A stretch of DNA of 64,000 nucleotides. Source: Roseiflexus sp. (GTDB taxonomy: Bacteria; Chloroflexota; Chloroflexia; Chloroflexales; Roseiflexaceae). Below, piece after piece: positions 1-7,969 of this stretch (the stretch's first letter is position 1; the number at the start of each line of letters is the position of its first letter). A program made the translations under genes and the position numbers. The stretch is from assembly GCA_025062325.1 (NCBI GenBank), contig JANXAL010000020.1:1-64000 (forward strand), given 5' to 3'. Below the pieces are notes generated by a model, which saw only the letters and a program-made list of their open reading frames with translations, had not been told where the DNA came from and made no database searches.

Positions 1-652
1 AGATTTTTCGGCAAGCCCTTACGGTGCATTGCCTATTTTGAGCGTCAGGATGCGCAAACTCCTCCCTCTTCCCCCCAACCCCCGCTCTCACAAGTGGAGC
101 GTTTTCGACAAGCCCTTACCCGGCATCGCTTGCTTCAGGCAGCAGGACGCCCTAACTCCCCCTTCTCCCCGGGGGGGAGACGGGGGGCGGGGGGCGGAGG
201 GGACAAGAGCGTTAGGATGCGGTAAATCCGCTTCGCACCCCAAAAAGCCCACACTTGAGAGAACCCCCCGCTCCCCTGCCCCCCGCAAGCGGGGGGATCG
301 GGGGCGCAGGGGGGGGGTGGGAGAAGCTCACAAGGGTGGGTTTTTTGGCAAGCCCTCACGTTGCATCGCCCGTTTCAGGCGACAGGACGCCCCAACTCCC
401 CCTTCTCCCCTTGTGGGAGAAGGGGGGCGGGGGGATGAGGGGAAAAGAGCGTCAGGACGTGGAGAATATCCATCGCACCCAAAAACGCTCCACTCGTAAG
501 GAAGGGAGCCGGGGGACGAGGGGAAAAGGCGTCATGACACGGTAAACCTTCCTCCTGCTCCAAAAAAATCGACACTTGCAAGGTCGGGGGGATAGGGAAA
601 CAAGGCTTTGGAATGCACACTCGCACCTCAAAAAACCTGTTCCCGTTCTGCG
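1..652. repeat. GC-rich palindromic interspersed repeat cluster (family E)
   Basis: No gene is convincing in this stretch; the short open frames are products of G- and C-runs. It holds two to three imperfect copies of an interspersed element. The best copy has a perfect 12-bp inverted repeat, CCCCCTTCTCCC at 398-409 and GGGAGAAGGGGG at 415-426, with a 5-nt loop. It is flanked by conserved words such as GGCAAGCCCT, GACAGGACGCC on the left and GCTCCACT with TTTTTGG on the right. A related core lies at about 157-187. The same element recurs near 3764, 4902 and, weakly, 41209. Confidence 0.7.
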
Positions 653-2488
653 ATGTTCGAGAAATACGCTAGACCACACTCGACTTTCCGGCGCCCGCAC
701 CGCCAATTGGCGATTGGCATCGTCGCCATGCTGCTGATGTTGCTGGCGCCCGTTGCGCACGCTCACCCACAGATTGTGTCGGCTGAACCGGCGCCGGATG
801 CCCAGCTCGATGCCGCCCCTTCGTTCGTGCGGATCACCTTCAACGAGCCGATCGAGGAGGCGTTTGCATCGCTGCGGGTGCTCGACGCCACTGGACGAGC
901 CGTTGATCGCGGCGATGGCGGACGGGCGCCGGATGATCCGCGAGCGCTGCAGGTCAGCCTGCCGCCGCTCGAGCCCGGCGTCTACACAGTGGCGTGGCAG
1001 GCAGTCGGGCGTGATGGACATCTGGTGAAAGGATATTTCGCCTTTACCGTTCTCGGCACATCCCCTGAGTCTGCTGCATTGGCGCCAACCCCGCAACCGG
1101 CGCCCGCTCCGGCAGCGGACAAAGCGCCAGATCCGCTGCCTGTCCCGCTCGAACCCGAATCGACAATGCCCGTTGCGCTGCTAGCGCTACTGCGCAGCAC
1201 GATGCTGATCGGCGCTGTAGCCGCTATTGGCGGGTGGGTCTTTCTTTCTGTAGCGCTGCCATCGGATAGCGGAGGTCTTGCGGTATCGGTGCGACAGATA
1301 ACCATCAGCGCATCGTCCCTTCTGCTGATAGCGACACTGGCGTTCTTTGCAGTGCACACGATCACGGTCGCCGGGAGTCTGACGCCGGATGCCATCATGG
1401 CAGTTGCGCGCGACACCCGATTGGGGCAGGCGCTCGTCGGACGGATAGCGCTGACGCTGGCGTTTATCGCGTTGTTGCGGTTGTCTAACCGATGGTCACG
1501 TTCAGGAGGCATTATTCTTGGCGGATTGATCCTGCTCACCTTTTCGATCAGCGGACACGCTGCGGCGACAACGCAACCTTTCGTATCAATTGCACTCGAC
1601 TGGGTGCATCTGGCAGCAGCCACGATCTGGGTCGGCGGGCTGACGGCGCTAGCCGTGACGCTGATCCGGCAGAGTCGTGATGCGCCTGAACCTTATCTTG
1701 TGAAGCATGCGCTGATGCGCTTCTCGTGGATTGCGCTTGCGTCGGTTGCCGCCCTAACAATCAGCGGCGCGCTCGCGGCGCTATCGTACCTGCGCGACGT
1801 GAGCGATCTATGGGCGACCGACTACGGGCGCGCGTTGCTGGCAAAGACCGCTCTATTCGCAATCCTCATCAGCTTTGGCGCATACCACCTGAGATTAGTG
1901 CGCATGCAGGCTACCGTTCTCGATCACATAACGACAGCGATAATCGCGCTGGTGCGGCGGCTGCGTCGCTCCCTGCCGCTCGAGGCGACGCTTGCCGTCA
2001 TTGTCGTCGGAATTGCCGGGGTGCTGACGAGTCTGCCGCATCCTGGTGTGGCGCTGGCGCCATCGCCGATTGTTGCTGCACCCACTGCCACGCCTGAACC
2101 TGCCAGCGTCATTGCTGAAGCAACCGCAGCGCTGGAAAAAGGAACATCGCCTCCTGCGCCCCAATCATTCACTGCTACCCGACCGGCAGGCGATATGCAG
2201 GTTACGCTGCACATTGAACCTGCGATCGTCGGTCGAAACTTGATACGCATTACCGTTACCGACGCGCAGAACCAGCCGCGCGATGTGCAACGAGTCAGAG
2301 TCACGCTTCGCCTTGACGACCGAGATATCGGGGAAACCTCGGTCATTGCCGAGCGGGAAGGCGAGGGAAGGTATGTTGTTCGCAATCAGATGCTTGGCAT
2401 CGTGGGCGTGTGGCGGGTGCAGGTGCAGGTGCGCCGCATCGACGCCGACGATGTCGCTGCCGATTTCCTGGCGCCAATCAGCAGGTAG
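653..2488 (+). CDS. CopC-CopD fusion copper resistance/import protein with C-terminal YtkA-like domain
   Basis: Predicted copper handling protein of the cell envelope, 611 aa. A signal peptide (about 17-37) ends in AHA, so the mature protein starts with His38, as expected for a CopC copper site. The CopC-like beta-sandwich (38-135) ends in the typical DGHLVKGYFAF motif. A Pro/Ala linker (about 138-170) leads to a CopD-type multi-helix membrane region (about 175-455). The last 110 residues form a soluble FixH/YtkA-like beta domain. The frame stays open to a TTG at 608, but the ATG at 653 sits closer to the signal peptide and is preferred; there is no strong Shine-Dalgarno. A hairpin follows the stop. 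The fold assignment is confident; the copper specificity is inferred from the family. Confidence 0.87.
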   Translation: MFEKYARPHSTFRRPHRQLAIGIVAMLLMLLAPVAHAHPQIVSAEPAPDAQLDAAPSFVRITFNEPIEEAFASLRVLDATGRAVDRGDGGRAPDDPRALQVSLPPLEPGVYTVAWQAVGRDGHLVKGYFAFTVLGTSPESAALAPTPQPAPAPAADKAPDPLPVPLEPESTMPVALLALLRSTMLIGAVAAIGGWVFLSVALPSDSGGLAVSVRQITISASSLLLIATLAFFAVHTITVAGSLTPDAIMAVARDTRLGQALVGRIALTLAFIALLRLSNRWSRSGGIILGGLILLTFSISGHAAATTQPFVSIALDWVHLAAATIWVGGLTALAVTLIRQSRDAPEPYLVKHALMRFSWIALASVAALTISGALAALSYLRDVSDLWATDYGRALLAKTALFAILISFGAYHLRLVRMQATVLDHITTAIIALVRRLRRSLPLEATLAVIVVGIAGVLTSLPHPGVALAPSPIVAAPTATPEPASVIAEATAALEKGTSPPAPQSFTATRPAGDMQVTLHIEPAIVGRNLIRITVTDAQNQPRDVQRVRVTLRLDDRDIGETSVIAEREGEGRYVVRNQMLGIVGVWRVQVQVRRIDADDVAADFLAPISR

Positions 2489-2506
2489 AATGCCATACTA
2501 GATACG

Positions 2507-2535
2507 GCGGAGCCGTTGCAATGCAACGGCTCCGC
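2507..2535 (+). terminator. Strong hairpin after copCD
   Basis: A perfect 14-bp inverted repeat, GCGGAGCCGTTGCA and its complement, lies 18 nt after the CopC-CopD stop codon with almost no spacer. There is no clear T-run, so it is a hairpin terminator candidate or a transcript-stabilising stem. Confidence 0.6.
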
Positions 2536-2611
2536 TCACCAAAAGCGTTTGGCGTGAGGACGCTGTTGGCGCTCACATGCGAATGGTGAATATCTGTCCA
2601 CCCACAACGAG

Positions 2612-2640
2612 TTGCACACGTCGCAGAAGTGTGCTATGAT
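2612..2640 (+). promoter_or_regulatory. Sigma-70-like promoter
   Basis: TTGCAC at 2612-2617 and TATGAT at 2635-2640 are separated by exactly 17 nt. This is close to the bacterial consensus. It would start a transcript near 2647, reading into the small membrane ORF and the cytochrome c gene downstream. Confidence 0.6.
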
Positions 2641-2671
2641 TATAGCCATCAATCTTTGTGATAAATCGCAC

Positions 2672-3085
2672 ATGGTACGTGCAGACGCACAAGAGAATTG
2701 CTTGCCTGGACGACTGTTCCCTCTCGCTCAGGCAACGGTGAATATCGCACACAGAGCAGCGCCGAAAGTTCTAGCCGCGCTGCTTCTGTGGAACGTTGCG
2801 TTGCACGCTCCGCTCTGTTGCATCATCCATTGCCACATTGCGCCTTGGGTGATCGTGCGCACATCTGCGTACCAAAAACCCTTATTTACCTGCACCTTCG
2901 ACATCGACCTCGACAGCTCGCTTCCGCCTGTCTCGTCGCTCCCGCCGGTGATCCGCGCGGCAATTCTTACGTTTCCAATTCTGTTGATCGTGATCCTGAC
3001 GGCGGTTGGCTGGTTATCTCTCGTTTCGCCTGCGTTCTCCTATACTCTGGCGCCTCCTCCCACTCCTCCTCCTCGCAGCGCATAA
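2672..3085 (+). CDS. Possible small His/Cys-rich membrane protein
   Basis: Open frame of 137 codons just after a near-consensus promoter. I do not recognise a family. Residues 45-55 hold a dense cluster of His and Cys (H45, C49, C50, H53, C54, H55), and about 95-128 is strongly hydrophobic and could be one or two membrane helices, followed by a Pro-rich tail. Neighbours are a copper protein and a cytochrome c, so a metal-binding envelope role is conceivable. No Shine-Dalgarno is visible, codon use looks poor and two other frames overlap it, so it may instead be a decayed gene or a leader. Confidence 0.3.
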   Translation: MVRADAQENCLPGRLFPLAQATVNIAHRAAPKVLAALLLWNVALHAPLCCIIHCHIAPWVIVRTSAYQKPLFTCTFDIDLDSSLPPVSSLPPVIRAAILTFPILLIVILTAVGWLSLVSPAFSYTLAPPPTPPPRSA

Positions 3086-3212
3086 TCATCGCCTTAGGCA
3101 GCCCGACAGGACGGCGCACTGGCAGCTCACCGGAGACGCCGTCACGATCCGGGAACGGTCTCTCTCTTTGTCCTCTGGCAAAGGAGTGCTCATCTACTGG
3201 TAGGAGGATGCC

Positions 3213-3656
3213 ATGAAACGAACATATACGCTCACGTTTGCCAGTCTGTTAGCGCTGGTTCTGGCACTTTCAGCTTGCGGCGGCGGGCAGGGTGGTCAAG
3301 TCGCCAGTGCGCCGGCGGAGCCGTTGCCTCGCACGATCTCAGCCAACGGTGATCCTGAAAAGGGCAGACTTTACTACGAGAACGAAGGCGGATGCCTGGC
3401 GTGCCACTCGACCGGAACCGACAAGCTTGTTGGACCAGGTCTTGCGGGTGTGATGACCACGGCAGGTCCAGTCTATCCTGAAGGGGTCGACTATGGCGGG
3501 AAACTGCCGAACGGTCAGCCGCGCACGGAGGAAAACATCGCAGCCTGGATCCGTAGCGGCGGTCAGGGCAAGATCGGCGTGATGTCGCCGCACGAGATAA
3601 GCGACGAAGATATGGCGAATCTCCTGGCCTACCTGCATACGTTGAAGCGCCCGTAG
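3213..3656 (+). CDS. Monoheme c-type cytochrome, lipoprotein
   Basis: 147-aa membrane-anchored electron carrier. A lipoprotein signal ends at LALSAC with Cys22 as the lipidation site. The heme-attachment motif CLACH is at 61-65, followed by VGPGLAG, typical of class I cytochrome c. A Met near the C-terminus (in GVMSPHEI) is the likely sixth iron ligand, and the protein ends in the usual LLAYLHTL helix. An AGGAGG ribosome site sits 6 nt before the ATG. Its partners are not in the window; in phototrophic Chloroflexota such cytochromes serve the photosynthetic or respiratory chain. Confidence 0.92.
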   Translation: MKRTYTLTFASLLALVLALSACGGGQGGQVASAPAEPLPRTISANGDPEKGRLYYENEGGCLACHSTGTDKLVGPGLAGVMTTAGPVYPEGVDYGGKLPNGQPRTEENIAAWIRSGGQGKIGVMSPHEISDEDMANLLAYLHTLKRP

Positions 3657-4164
3657 CCGCTCATGCAGGTTGCAGGGAGGAAGATGGGATCACAAGTAGA
3701 GAGTATTCGGGATGCAATGTATGTTTTCCGCGTCCTGACGCCCTAGTTTCCCTCATCCTCCCTGCCCCCTTCTTCCCTGTTGGGAGAAGGGGAAGGGTGC
3801 GCGTCCTGGCGCCTAGAACGGGCAATGCGGCCTAAGGGCTTGCCGAAAACTCTCCTCTTGTAAGAGGAAGATGGGTGAGGTTTCTACACCTCGCCCGGAA
3901 TCTGAGAGGCGTGGCAACCGACACGCACGGCGGGTGATATTGGGGGGCGGCGTACGATTGCATTGCCTGCTGGATGGCAGGGATGCTGGATATTGTTATC
4001 TCAAAACGCCTCTCCTCATTCATCTCCGTTGCACCTCTAGCGATTGTCCGCCTCCTCGATGAGCGAAGCATCGATTTTCGACCGGATACCGGCGTGTGCA
4101 GGGAAGAAAGCGCACTCTGCTTTGTTGTTCCCGCGCACTGCGCCGCTCACAGAGAGAGCTTGGT
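3657..4164. repeat. Gene-free gap with one family-E palindromic repeat
   Basis: About 500 bases without a credible gene. A family-E copy (core near 3764-3796, with CGTCCTGACGCC before it and GGCTTGCCGAAAA after it) occupies the first half. The remainder shows nothing I can assign. Confidence 0.5.
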
Positions 4165-4728
4165 ATGAAGTGGCTACTCTACATCCTCAGCCGACCAAAA
4201 AGCGCACACTCATTCCAGCAGGTAAGTCTGAGCCTTCTCATGGGATTGATCGTTCTGTGGCCCTTTGCTGCACCGAGTGTGGCAACTGGCGCCACGATAG
4301 CCCAGGCGCGCCTGACGCCACAGGTGCGTCGTCTGTGGGAACGAGATATGCCGTTCATTTTGCGAAGCATGGGCATTATTCCGCAACCGCCGGAATATGT
4401 TGCGCAGCAGGTACTGTTCGCCCTTGATCGCCGCGATACGGCAGGCGTTATGAAGTTCGTCGATCATAGCGCACCGTCAGCGCATCAGGACATAAGCGAG
4501 GTGCTGCACCGATGGCCCGCCAATACCCTGCGTCAACCAGGATGCTGGGGGCGGATCGGACCCTATGAGCAGGAGGGCTGGTTTGCCGTTCCTCCTGAAG
4601 GAAGTGTGCGGCGCATTCCTCTCACCTTATCGAGTCCACGCGGGACAAACGAACTTATTCTATTGTTCCGTTTCAATGGGCGAACGTGGCAGATCGCCAG
4701 CGCGCATCACCGGCAAACAGATCCATAA
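4165..4728 (+). CDS. Secreted or membrane-anchored protein of unknown function
   Basis: 187 aa. The start ATG at 4165 is chosen because it places a hydrophobic segment (about 20-45) close to the N-terminus with a plausible cleavage site near ATGATIAQA. The rest is soluble, with one Cys (in QPGCWGRIG) and an ending of beta-like character (LILLFRFNGRTWQIASAHH) resembling the last strand of small NTF2-like domains. I do not recognise the family. It stands alone between repeat-filled gaps. Confidence 0.7.
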   Translation: MKWLLYILSRPKSAHSFQQVSLSLLMGLIVLWPFAAPSVATGATIAQARLTPQVRRLWERDMPFILRSMGIIPQPPEYVAQQVLFALDRRDTAGVMKFVDHSAPSAHQDISEVLHRWPANTLRQPGCWGRIGPYEQEGWFAVPPEGSVRRIPLTLSSPRGTNELILLFRFNGRTWQIASAHHRQTDP

Positions 4729-5241
4729 CATCAAACCGCGTCTGGCGTCATCGAAAGAGATACATCTCGGGCAGCGCCCAGTTTCGACGCCTTTTTCCCC
4801 TCATCCCTCGACCCTCTTCTCCCACCCCCACGAGTGGAGCGTTTTTGGATACGATAAATGTTTTCCTCGTCCTGACGCCTGTTTTCCCCTCATCCCCCCT
4901 GCCCCCTTCTCCCCTTGTGGGAGAAGGGGGAGCTAGGGCATCCAGATGCTTGAAACAGACAATGAGCAGGGGGCAGAAAAATCTACACTTGTGAGGAGTT
5001 GGGGCGTCCTGTTGCTTGAAACAGGCGATGTAACTCAGGAGCGCGCCGGAAAAACCTGCCTTCGTAAGCCGCCCCCTCTGGGAAGAAAGGGAAATTCGAG
5101 GCATTTCGATGCCTGAAAACAAGCAATTCGACGAAAGCGTTTGCGAACAAACCTGCCCCTGTGAGCTTAATCCGCTGGGCTCGGCAAAAATCGGTTACAA
5201 TATTTATACTCACCCGTTCGTCAAAGAGAAAGGAGATGTCG
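4729..5241. repeat. Gap with family-E palindromic repeats
   Basis: About 510 bases without a gene. A well-preserved copy of the family-E element has its perfect 12-bp stem at 4902-4913 and 4919-4930. It is flanked by GAGCGTTTTTGG before and by TGCTTGAAACAG twice after it. An AT-rich stretch with TATACT at 5205-5210 may be the -10 of the following gene. Confidence 0.55.
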
Positions 5242-5841
5242 ATGACACCACGCAAACGAACGGTTGCGATCCTGATCTTCGACGACGTTGAGTTGCTCGA
5301 TTTTGCCGGTCCTTTCGAGGTATTCAGTTCGGTGCGCAACCTAACCGGCGAACACGAGCGCCTGATGGACGTATTCACCGTTGCCGAGTCGCTGGCGCCA
5401 GTGCGCTGCCGTAACGGGTTGGTGGTTCAACCGGAGCGAACCATCGACGAGTGCCCGCCGATTGATGTGCTGGTCGTTCCGGGCGGCGCGGGAGTACATG
5501 CTGCGCTTGGGCGCAACAATCTGGTGGAATGGGTGCGCACACGCGCCCAAGACGCCGAACTGACCGTCAGTGTCTGTACCGGCAGCTTCCTGCTGGCACA
5601 GGCTGGATTACTAGGCGGTCGTCAGGCGACGACGCACTGGGAACGCATTAACGAAATGCGTGAGCGCTTCCCCGAGGTTGAAGTCGTTGAAGATGAGCGC
5701 TGGGTTGATACTGGCGAGATCATCACCGCTGCTGGGGTCAGCGCTGGCATCGACGTTGCGCTGCATGTGGTTCGGCGGTTGTACGGCGCCGATGTGGCGC
5801 GCGCTACGGCGCTCGGCATTGAGTACGATTACTGGGAGTGA
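5242..5841 (+). CDS. DJ-1/PfpI superfamily protein (class I glutamine amidotransferase-like)
   Basis: 199 aa, the length of a single DJ-1/PfpI domain. The N-terminus shows the family signature (VAILIFDDVELLDFAGPFEVF), then VLVVPGG and the nucleophile elbow SVCTGSFLLAQAGLL with its Cys. This arrangement matches isonitrile hydratase-like proteins and the N-terminal domain of GlxA-type AraC regulators, but no DNA-binding domain follows. ATG 5242 is preferred over ATG 5236 because AAAGGAG ends at 5235. The substrate cannot be told from sequence. Confidence 0.88.
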   Translation: MTPRKRTVAILIFDDVELLDFAGPFEVFSSVRNLTGEHERLMDVFTVAESLAPVRCRNGLVVQPERTIDECPPIDVLVVPGGAGVHAALGRNNLVEWVRTRAQDAELTVSVCTGSFLLAQAGLLGGRQATTHWERINEMRERFPEVEVVEDERWVDTGEIITAAGVSAGIDVALHVVRRLYGADVARATALGIEYDYWE

Positions 5842-6079
5842 CCAGAGTCCTCACGCATAATCATCCGCATGTTGACTCAACCTGCGCGCCGCCGAGCACT
5901 TCTTCGCCTCGATCGTGCGGCGCGTCGGGCAAGGCGGATACCTCCCGATAGAGCCCCGATCTATCCGCGAATGTACTCCCCTATGAAATGTGCGCTAGGC
6001 GACGATGCCTCGCCTGCAAAAACTCCTGAACTATGGTATCATCATTTTGTCGCGTCGTGAGAGAACAGGAGGAGAACGT

Positions 6080-6301
6080 ATGGCGACACTGGCGCAAATT
6101 GTGGCTGAGAAGGCGGGAATCACCGAAGCGCAGGCGCAGATGGCGATCAAAACAGTAGCGGATTTTCTCAAGGAGAAACTGCCAGCGCCGGTTGCTGGCC
6201 AGGTCGATGCAGTGCTTACTGCCGACGCCAGCGGCATTGCAGCGGCGGCCGAGTCGGTCATGAAGGGTCTAAGCGGATTTATGGGCAAGAAGGAGGGATG
6301 A
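6080..6301 (+). CDS. Small helical protein of the DUF2267/DUF2780-like type
   Basis: 73 aa, preceded by an AGGAGGAG ribosome site. The sequence is predicted all-helical: an N-terminal helix-turn-helix-like part (EKAGITEAQAQMAI), then DFLKEKLPAPVAGQVDAVL, a pattern seen in small conserved bacterial proteins of unknown function. A weak promoter (CTGCAA at 6014, TATCAT at 6037) precedes it. It is monocistronic and convergent with menA. Function unknown. Confidence 0.75.
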   Translation: MATLAQIVAEKAGITEAQAQMAIKTVADFLKEKLPAPVAGQVDAVLTADASGIAAAAESVMKGLSGFMGKKEG

Positions 6302-6336
6302 TTCGTCAGGCGCCGCCACACCCGTACCAGCACACC

Positions 6337-6400
6337 GTAGGGGCGCGGCGGCGCCGTGCCCGTTTTGCCGCACCCGTCCCCCGCGCCGCCGTGTCCCTAC
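6337..6400. terminator. GC-rich inverted repeat between convergent genes (REP-like)
   Basis: GTAGGGGCGCGGCGG and a near-complement ending in TCCCTAC form a long imperfect stem. Nested in it is GGGCGCGGC-GGC-GCCGTGCCC, which closely resembles the perfect palindrome at 48312-48334. It sits where transcripts from 6301 (+) and menA (-) meet and overlaps the menA stop codon, so it can serve as a bidirectional terminator. Confidence 0.55.
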
Positions 6401-7299
6401 AGAACCATTCCCAACGCCAACAAGAGACCAAACACCAAGTGCAGCCGGGCGGTTCCCTTGAGTGCTAGGTTGAGCGCTCGCCCCTCACTAGTGAGCATAG
6501 TGCGCATTGGCGCGATTGCCAGCGGCGTCGCAAGCCACGCCAGCATCACCCATGGTCCGGTCAGCCCGCTCAGCCAGAGGAGCGGCGGCGCCAGGAATGC
6601 GCCACCGACGAGCAGCGCGTACTCGGCGCGCGTCGCCCGCGCCCCAACAATCACCGCCAGCGTGCGCTTACCCGCTGCGCGGTCAGTAGCGATATCGCGC
6701 AGGTTGTTGACCACAATAATCGCCGTGACCAGCATCGCCACCGGTATCGACGCCGCCCACGCCAGCGGCGGAACTGCGCCAACATGCAGGTATGCTGTCG
6801 CCGTCACTGCCACAATTCCGAAAAAGATGAACGTGAACAGATCGCCCAATCCATTATAGCCGAGGGGCCACGGTCCGCCGGTGTAGAGCACGCCAGCGGC
6901 AATCGACAGAATGCCGATCACCAGGATGGGCCAACCGCCGACGGCGATCAGATAGACGCCGATGAGCGCTGCTGCGCCGAACGTGACAATCATGCCGTTG
7001 CGCACCGCTTCCGGCGCCAGCAGGCCCGCCTGCGTGACGCGCACCGGACCCAGGCGTTCGGCGGTGTCGGCACCCTTCCGAAAGTCAAAGTAATCGTTCG
7101 CCAGATTCGTTCCAATCTGGATCAGCAGCGCCCCGACGAGCGCCGCGAGAAACGGCAGCCAGCGGAAACTCCCAGCGGCGAATGCCGCCGCCGACCCGAC
7201 AACCACCGGCGCGATGGCAGCCGGGAGCGTCTGCGGACGCGCAGCAAGCACCCACGCGCGCAATCGTCCGGGATGGGATGGAGAGAGAGAGACGCTCAT
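6397..7299 (-). CDS. menA: 1,4-dihydroxy-2-naphthoate polyprenyltransferase
   Basis: Attaches the prenyl tail to DHNA, giving demethylmenaquinone; integral membrane enzyme of menaquinone synthesis, 300 aa. The UbiA-family Asp-rich motif is clear: NLANDYFDFRKGAD at 65-78, with ARPQTLPAA before it, as in MenA proteins. About eight to nine hydrophobic helices follow, and the second Asp motif is in VNNLRDIATD near 205-220. No other men genes lie in this window. The family is certain and MenA is favoured over UbiA by the N-terminal motif. Confidence 0.93.
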   Translation of the reverse strand: MSVSLSPSHPGRLRAWVLAARPQTLPAAIAPVVVGSAAAFAAGSFRWLPFLAALVGALLIQIGTNLANDYFDFRKGADTAERLGPVRVTQAGLLAPEAVRNGMIVTFGAAALIGVYLIAVGGWPILVIGILSIAAGVLYTGGPWPLGYNGLGDLFTFIFFGIVAVTATAYLHVGAVPPLAWAASIPVAMLVTAIIVVNNLRDIATDRAAGKRTLAVIVGARATRAEYALLVGGAFLAPPLLWLSGLTGPWVMLAWLATPLAIAPMRTMLTSEGRALNLALKGTARLHLVFGLLLALGMVL

Positions 7300-7361
7300 A
7301 GACAGGTGTTGGTTGTGATGGCAAACGTTCCTTCTCTTTCATAATACCACGTTCGATGTAT

Positions 7362-7460
7362 GGGGTAGGAGTTAAGGGTTAGGGGGTTGGAATGCTCGCC
7401 TTTGCCCCCATAACGTTCAACATTCAATATTCAACACGCAACGTTCCCACCTGCGCATCT
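7362..7460. repeat. Heptamer-word stretch (GGGTTA-type, then AAYRYTC)
   Basis: GGAGTTA AGGGTTA words near 7371 are followed by five consecutive 7-base words at about 7413-7447: AACGTTC, AACATTC, AATATTC, AACACGC, AACGTTC. They keep a 7-base register while their inner bases change. Part of the heptamer family described in the findings. Confidence 0.7.
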
Positions 7461-7485
7461 TCTCACCTGCAACGTATTCAACACG

Positions 7486-7595
7486 ATGGTTGCAATGCTC
7501 CTGGTGTTGCGCCGTTGCGATGCTCCTGGCGGTGCGCCGTTACAATGCCCCTGCGTTGCGCTGTTGCGGCGCCCCTGCGTTGCGCCATTGTGATG
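7486..7595. repeat. Degenerate tandem repeat of about 24-25 bp
   Basis: Four diverged units of the form TTGCRATGCYCCTGGYGTTGCGCCG follow each other. They are noncoding and have no unique spacers, so this is not a CRISPR array. Confidence 0.6.
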
Positions 7596-7638
7596 CAACG
7601 TCGCTACGCGGGATGTTCCTCGCGCAACGCGCCACACA

Positions 7639-7718
7639 CAACATTTTGGCATACACGACGTTTCGAGACGTTGCGGTGCAACATTTTGGCATACGCGACG
7701 TTTCGAGACGTTGCGGTG
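7639..7718. repeat. Two tandem 40-bp copies with nested hairpin
   Basis: Copies at 7639-7678 and 7679-7718 differ at a single base (catacAcg against catacGcg). The second copy runs into a perfect 10-bp stem, GAGACGTTGC at 7703-7712 and GCAACGTCTC at 7716-7725 with a GGT loop, followed by TAC. This looks like a REP-type palindrome whose left arm has been duplicated. Confidence 0.8.
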
Positions 7719-7734
7719 CAACGTCTCTACCCTG

Positions 7735-7912
7735 CAATCTACAACCTTCCCACGTTCAACCTTCCCACCTACAACCCCTCGCGTCTCCTGCCCCTCGCCG
7801 CTCGCCTCGCTCCGCCTGCCTCGCGCCTCTTGCCTTCGCCTCTTGCCCTTTGCCTTGCGCCTCGCCTCTTGCCTCGCATCTCTTGCCTCGCGCCTCGCAC
7901 CTAAATATTCGA
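7735..7912. repeat. Heptamer-word stretch (CCACCTT and GCCTCKY types)
   Basis: Starts with words such as CAACCTT and CCCACCT, then becomes runs of GCCTCTT and GCCTCGC up to the NurA gene leader. The same words recur at 24820-25080. Noncoding. Confidence 0.65.
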
Positions 7913-7969
7913 CATATTCGCTCATCTGTCCTATACTCGTGATCGATCTCTGGATGAAGGGGAGAACCT

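Noticed and set aside
2698-3216. 172-codon frame reaching the cytochrome c start
   Set aside because: Overlaps the His/Cys-rich ORF in another frame, Ser/Arg-rich, no ribosome site.
7486-7718. Possible CRISPR array
   Set aside because: Units directly adjoin without unique spacers and differ in length.
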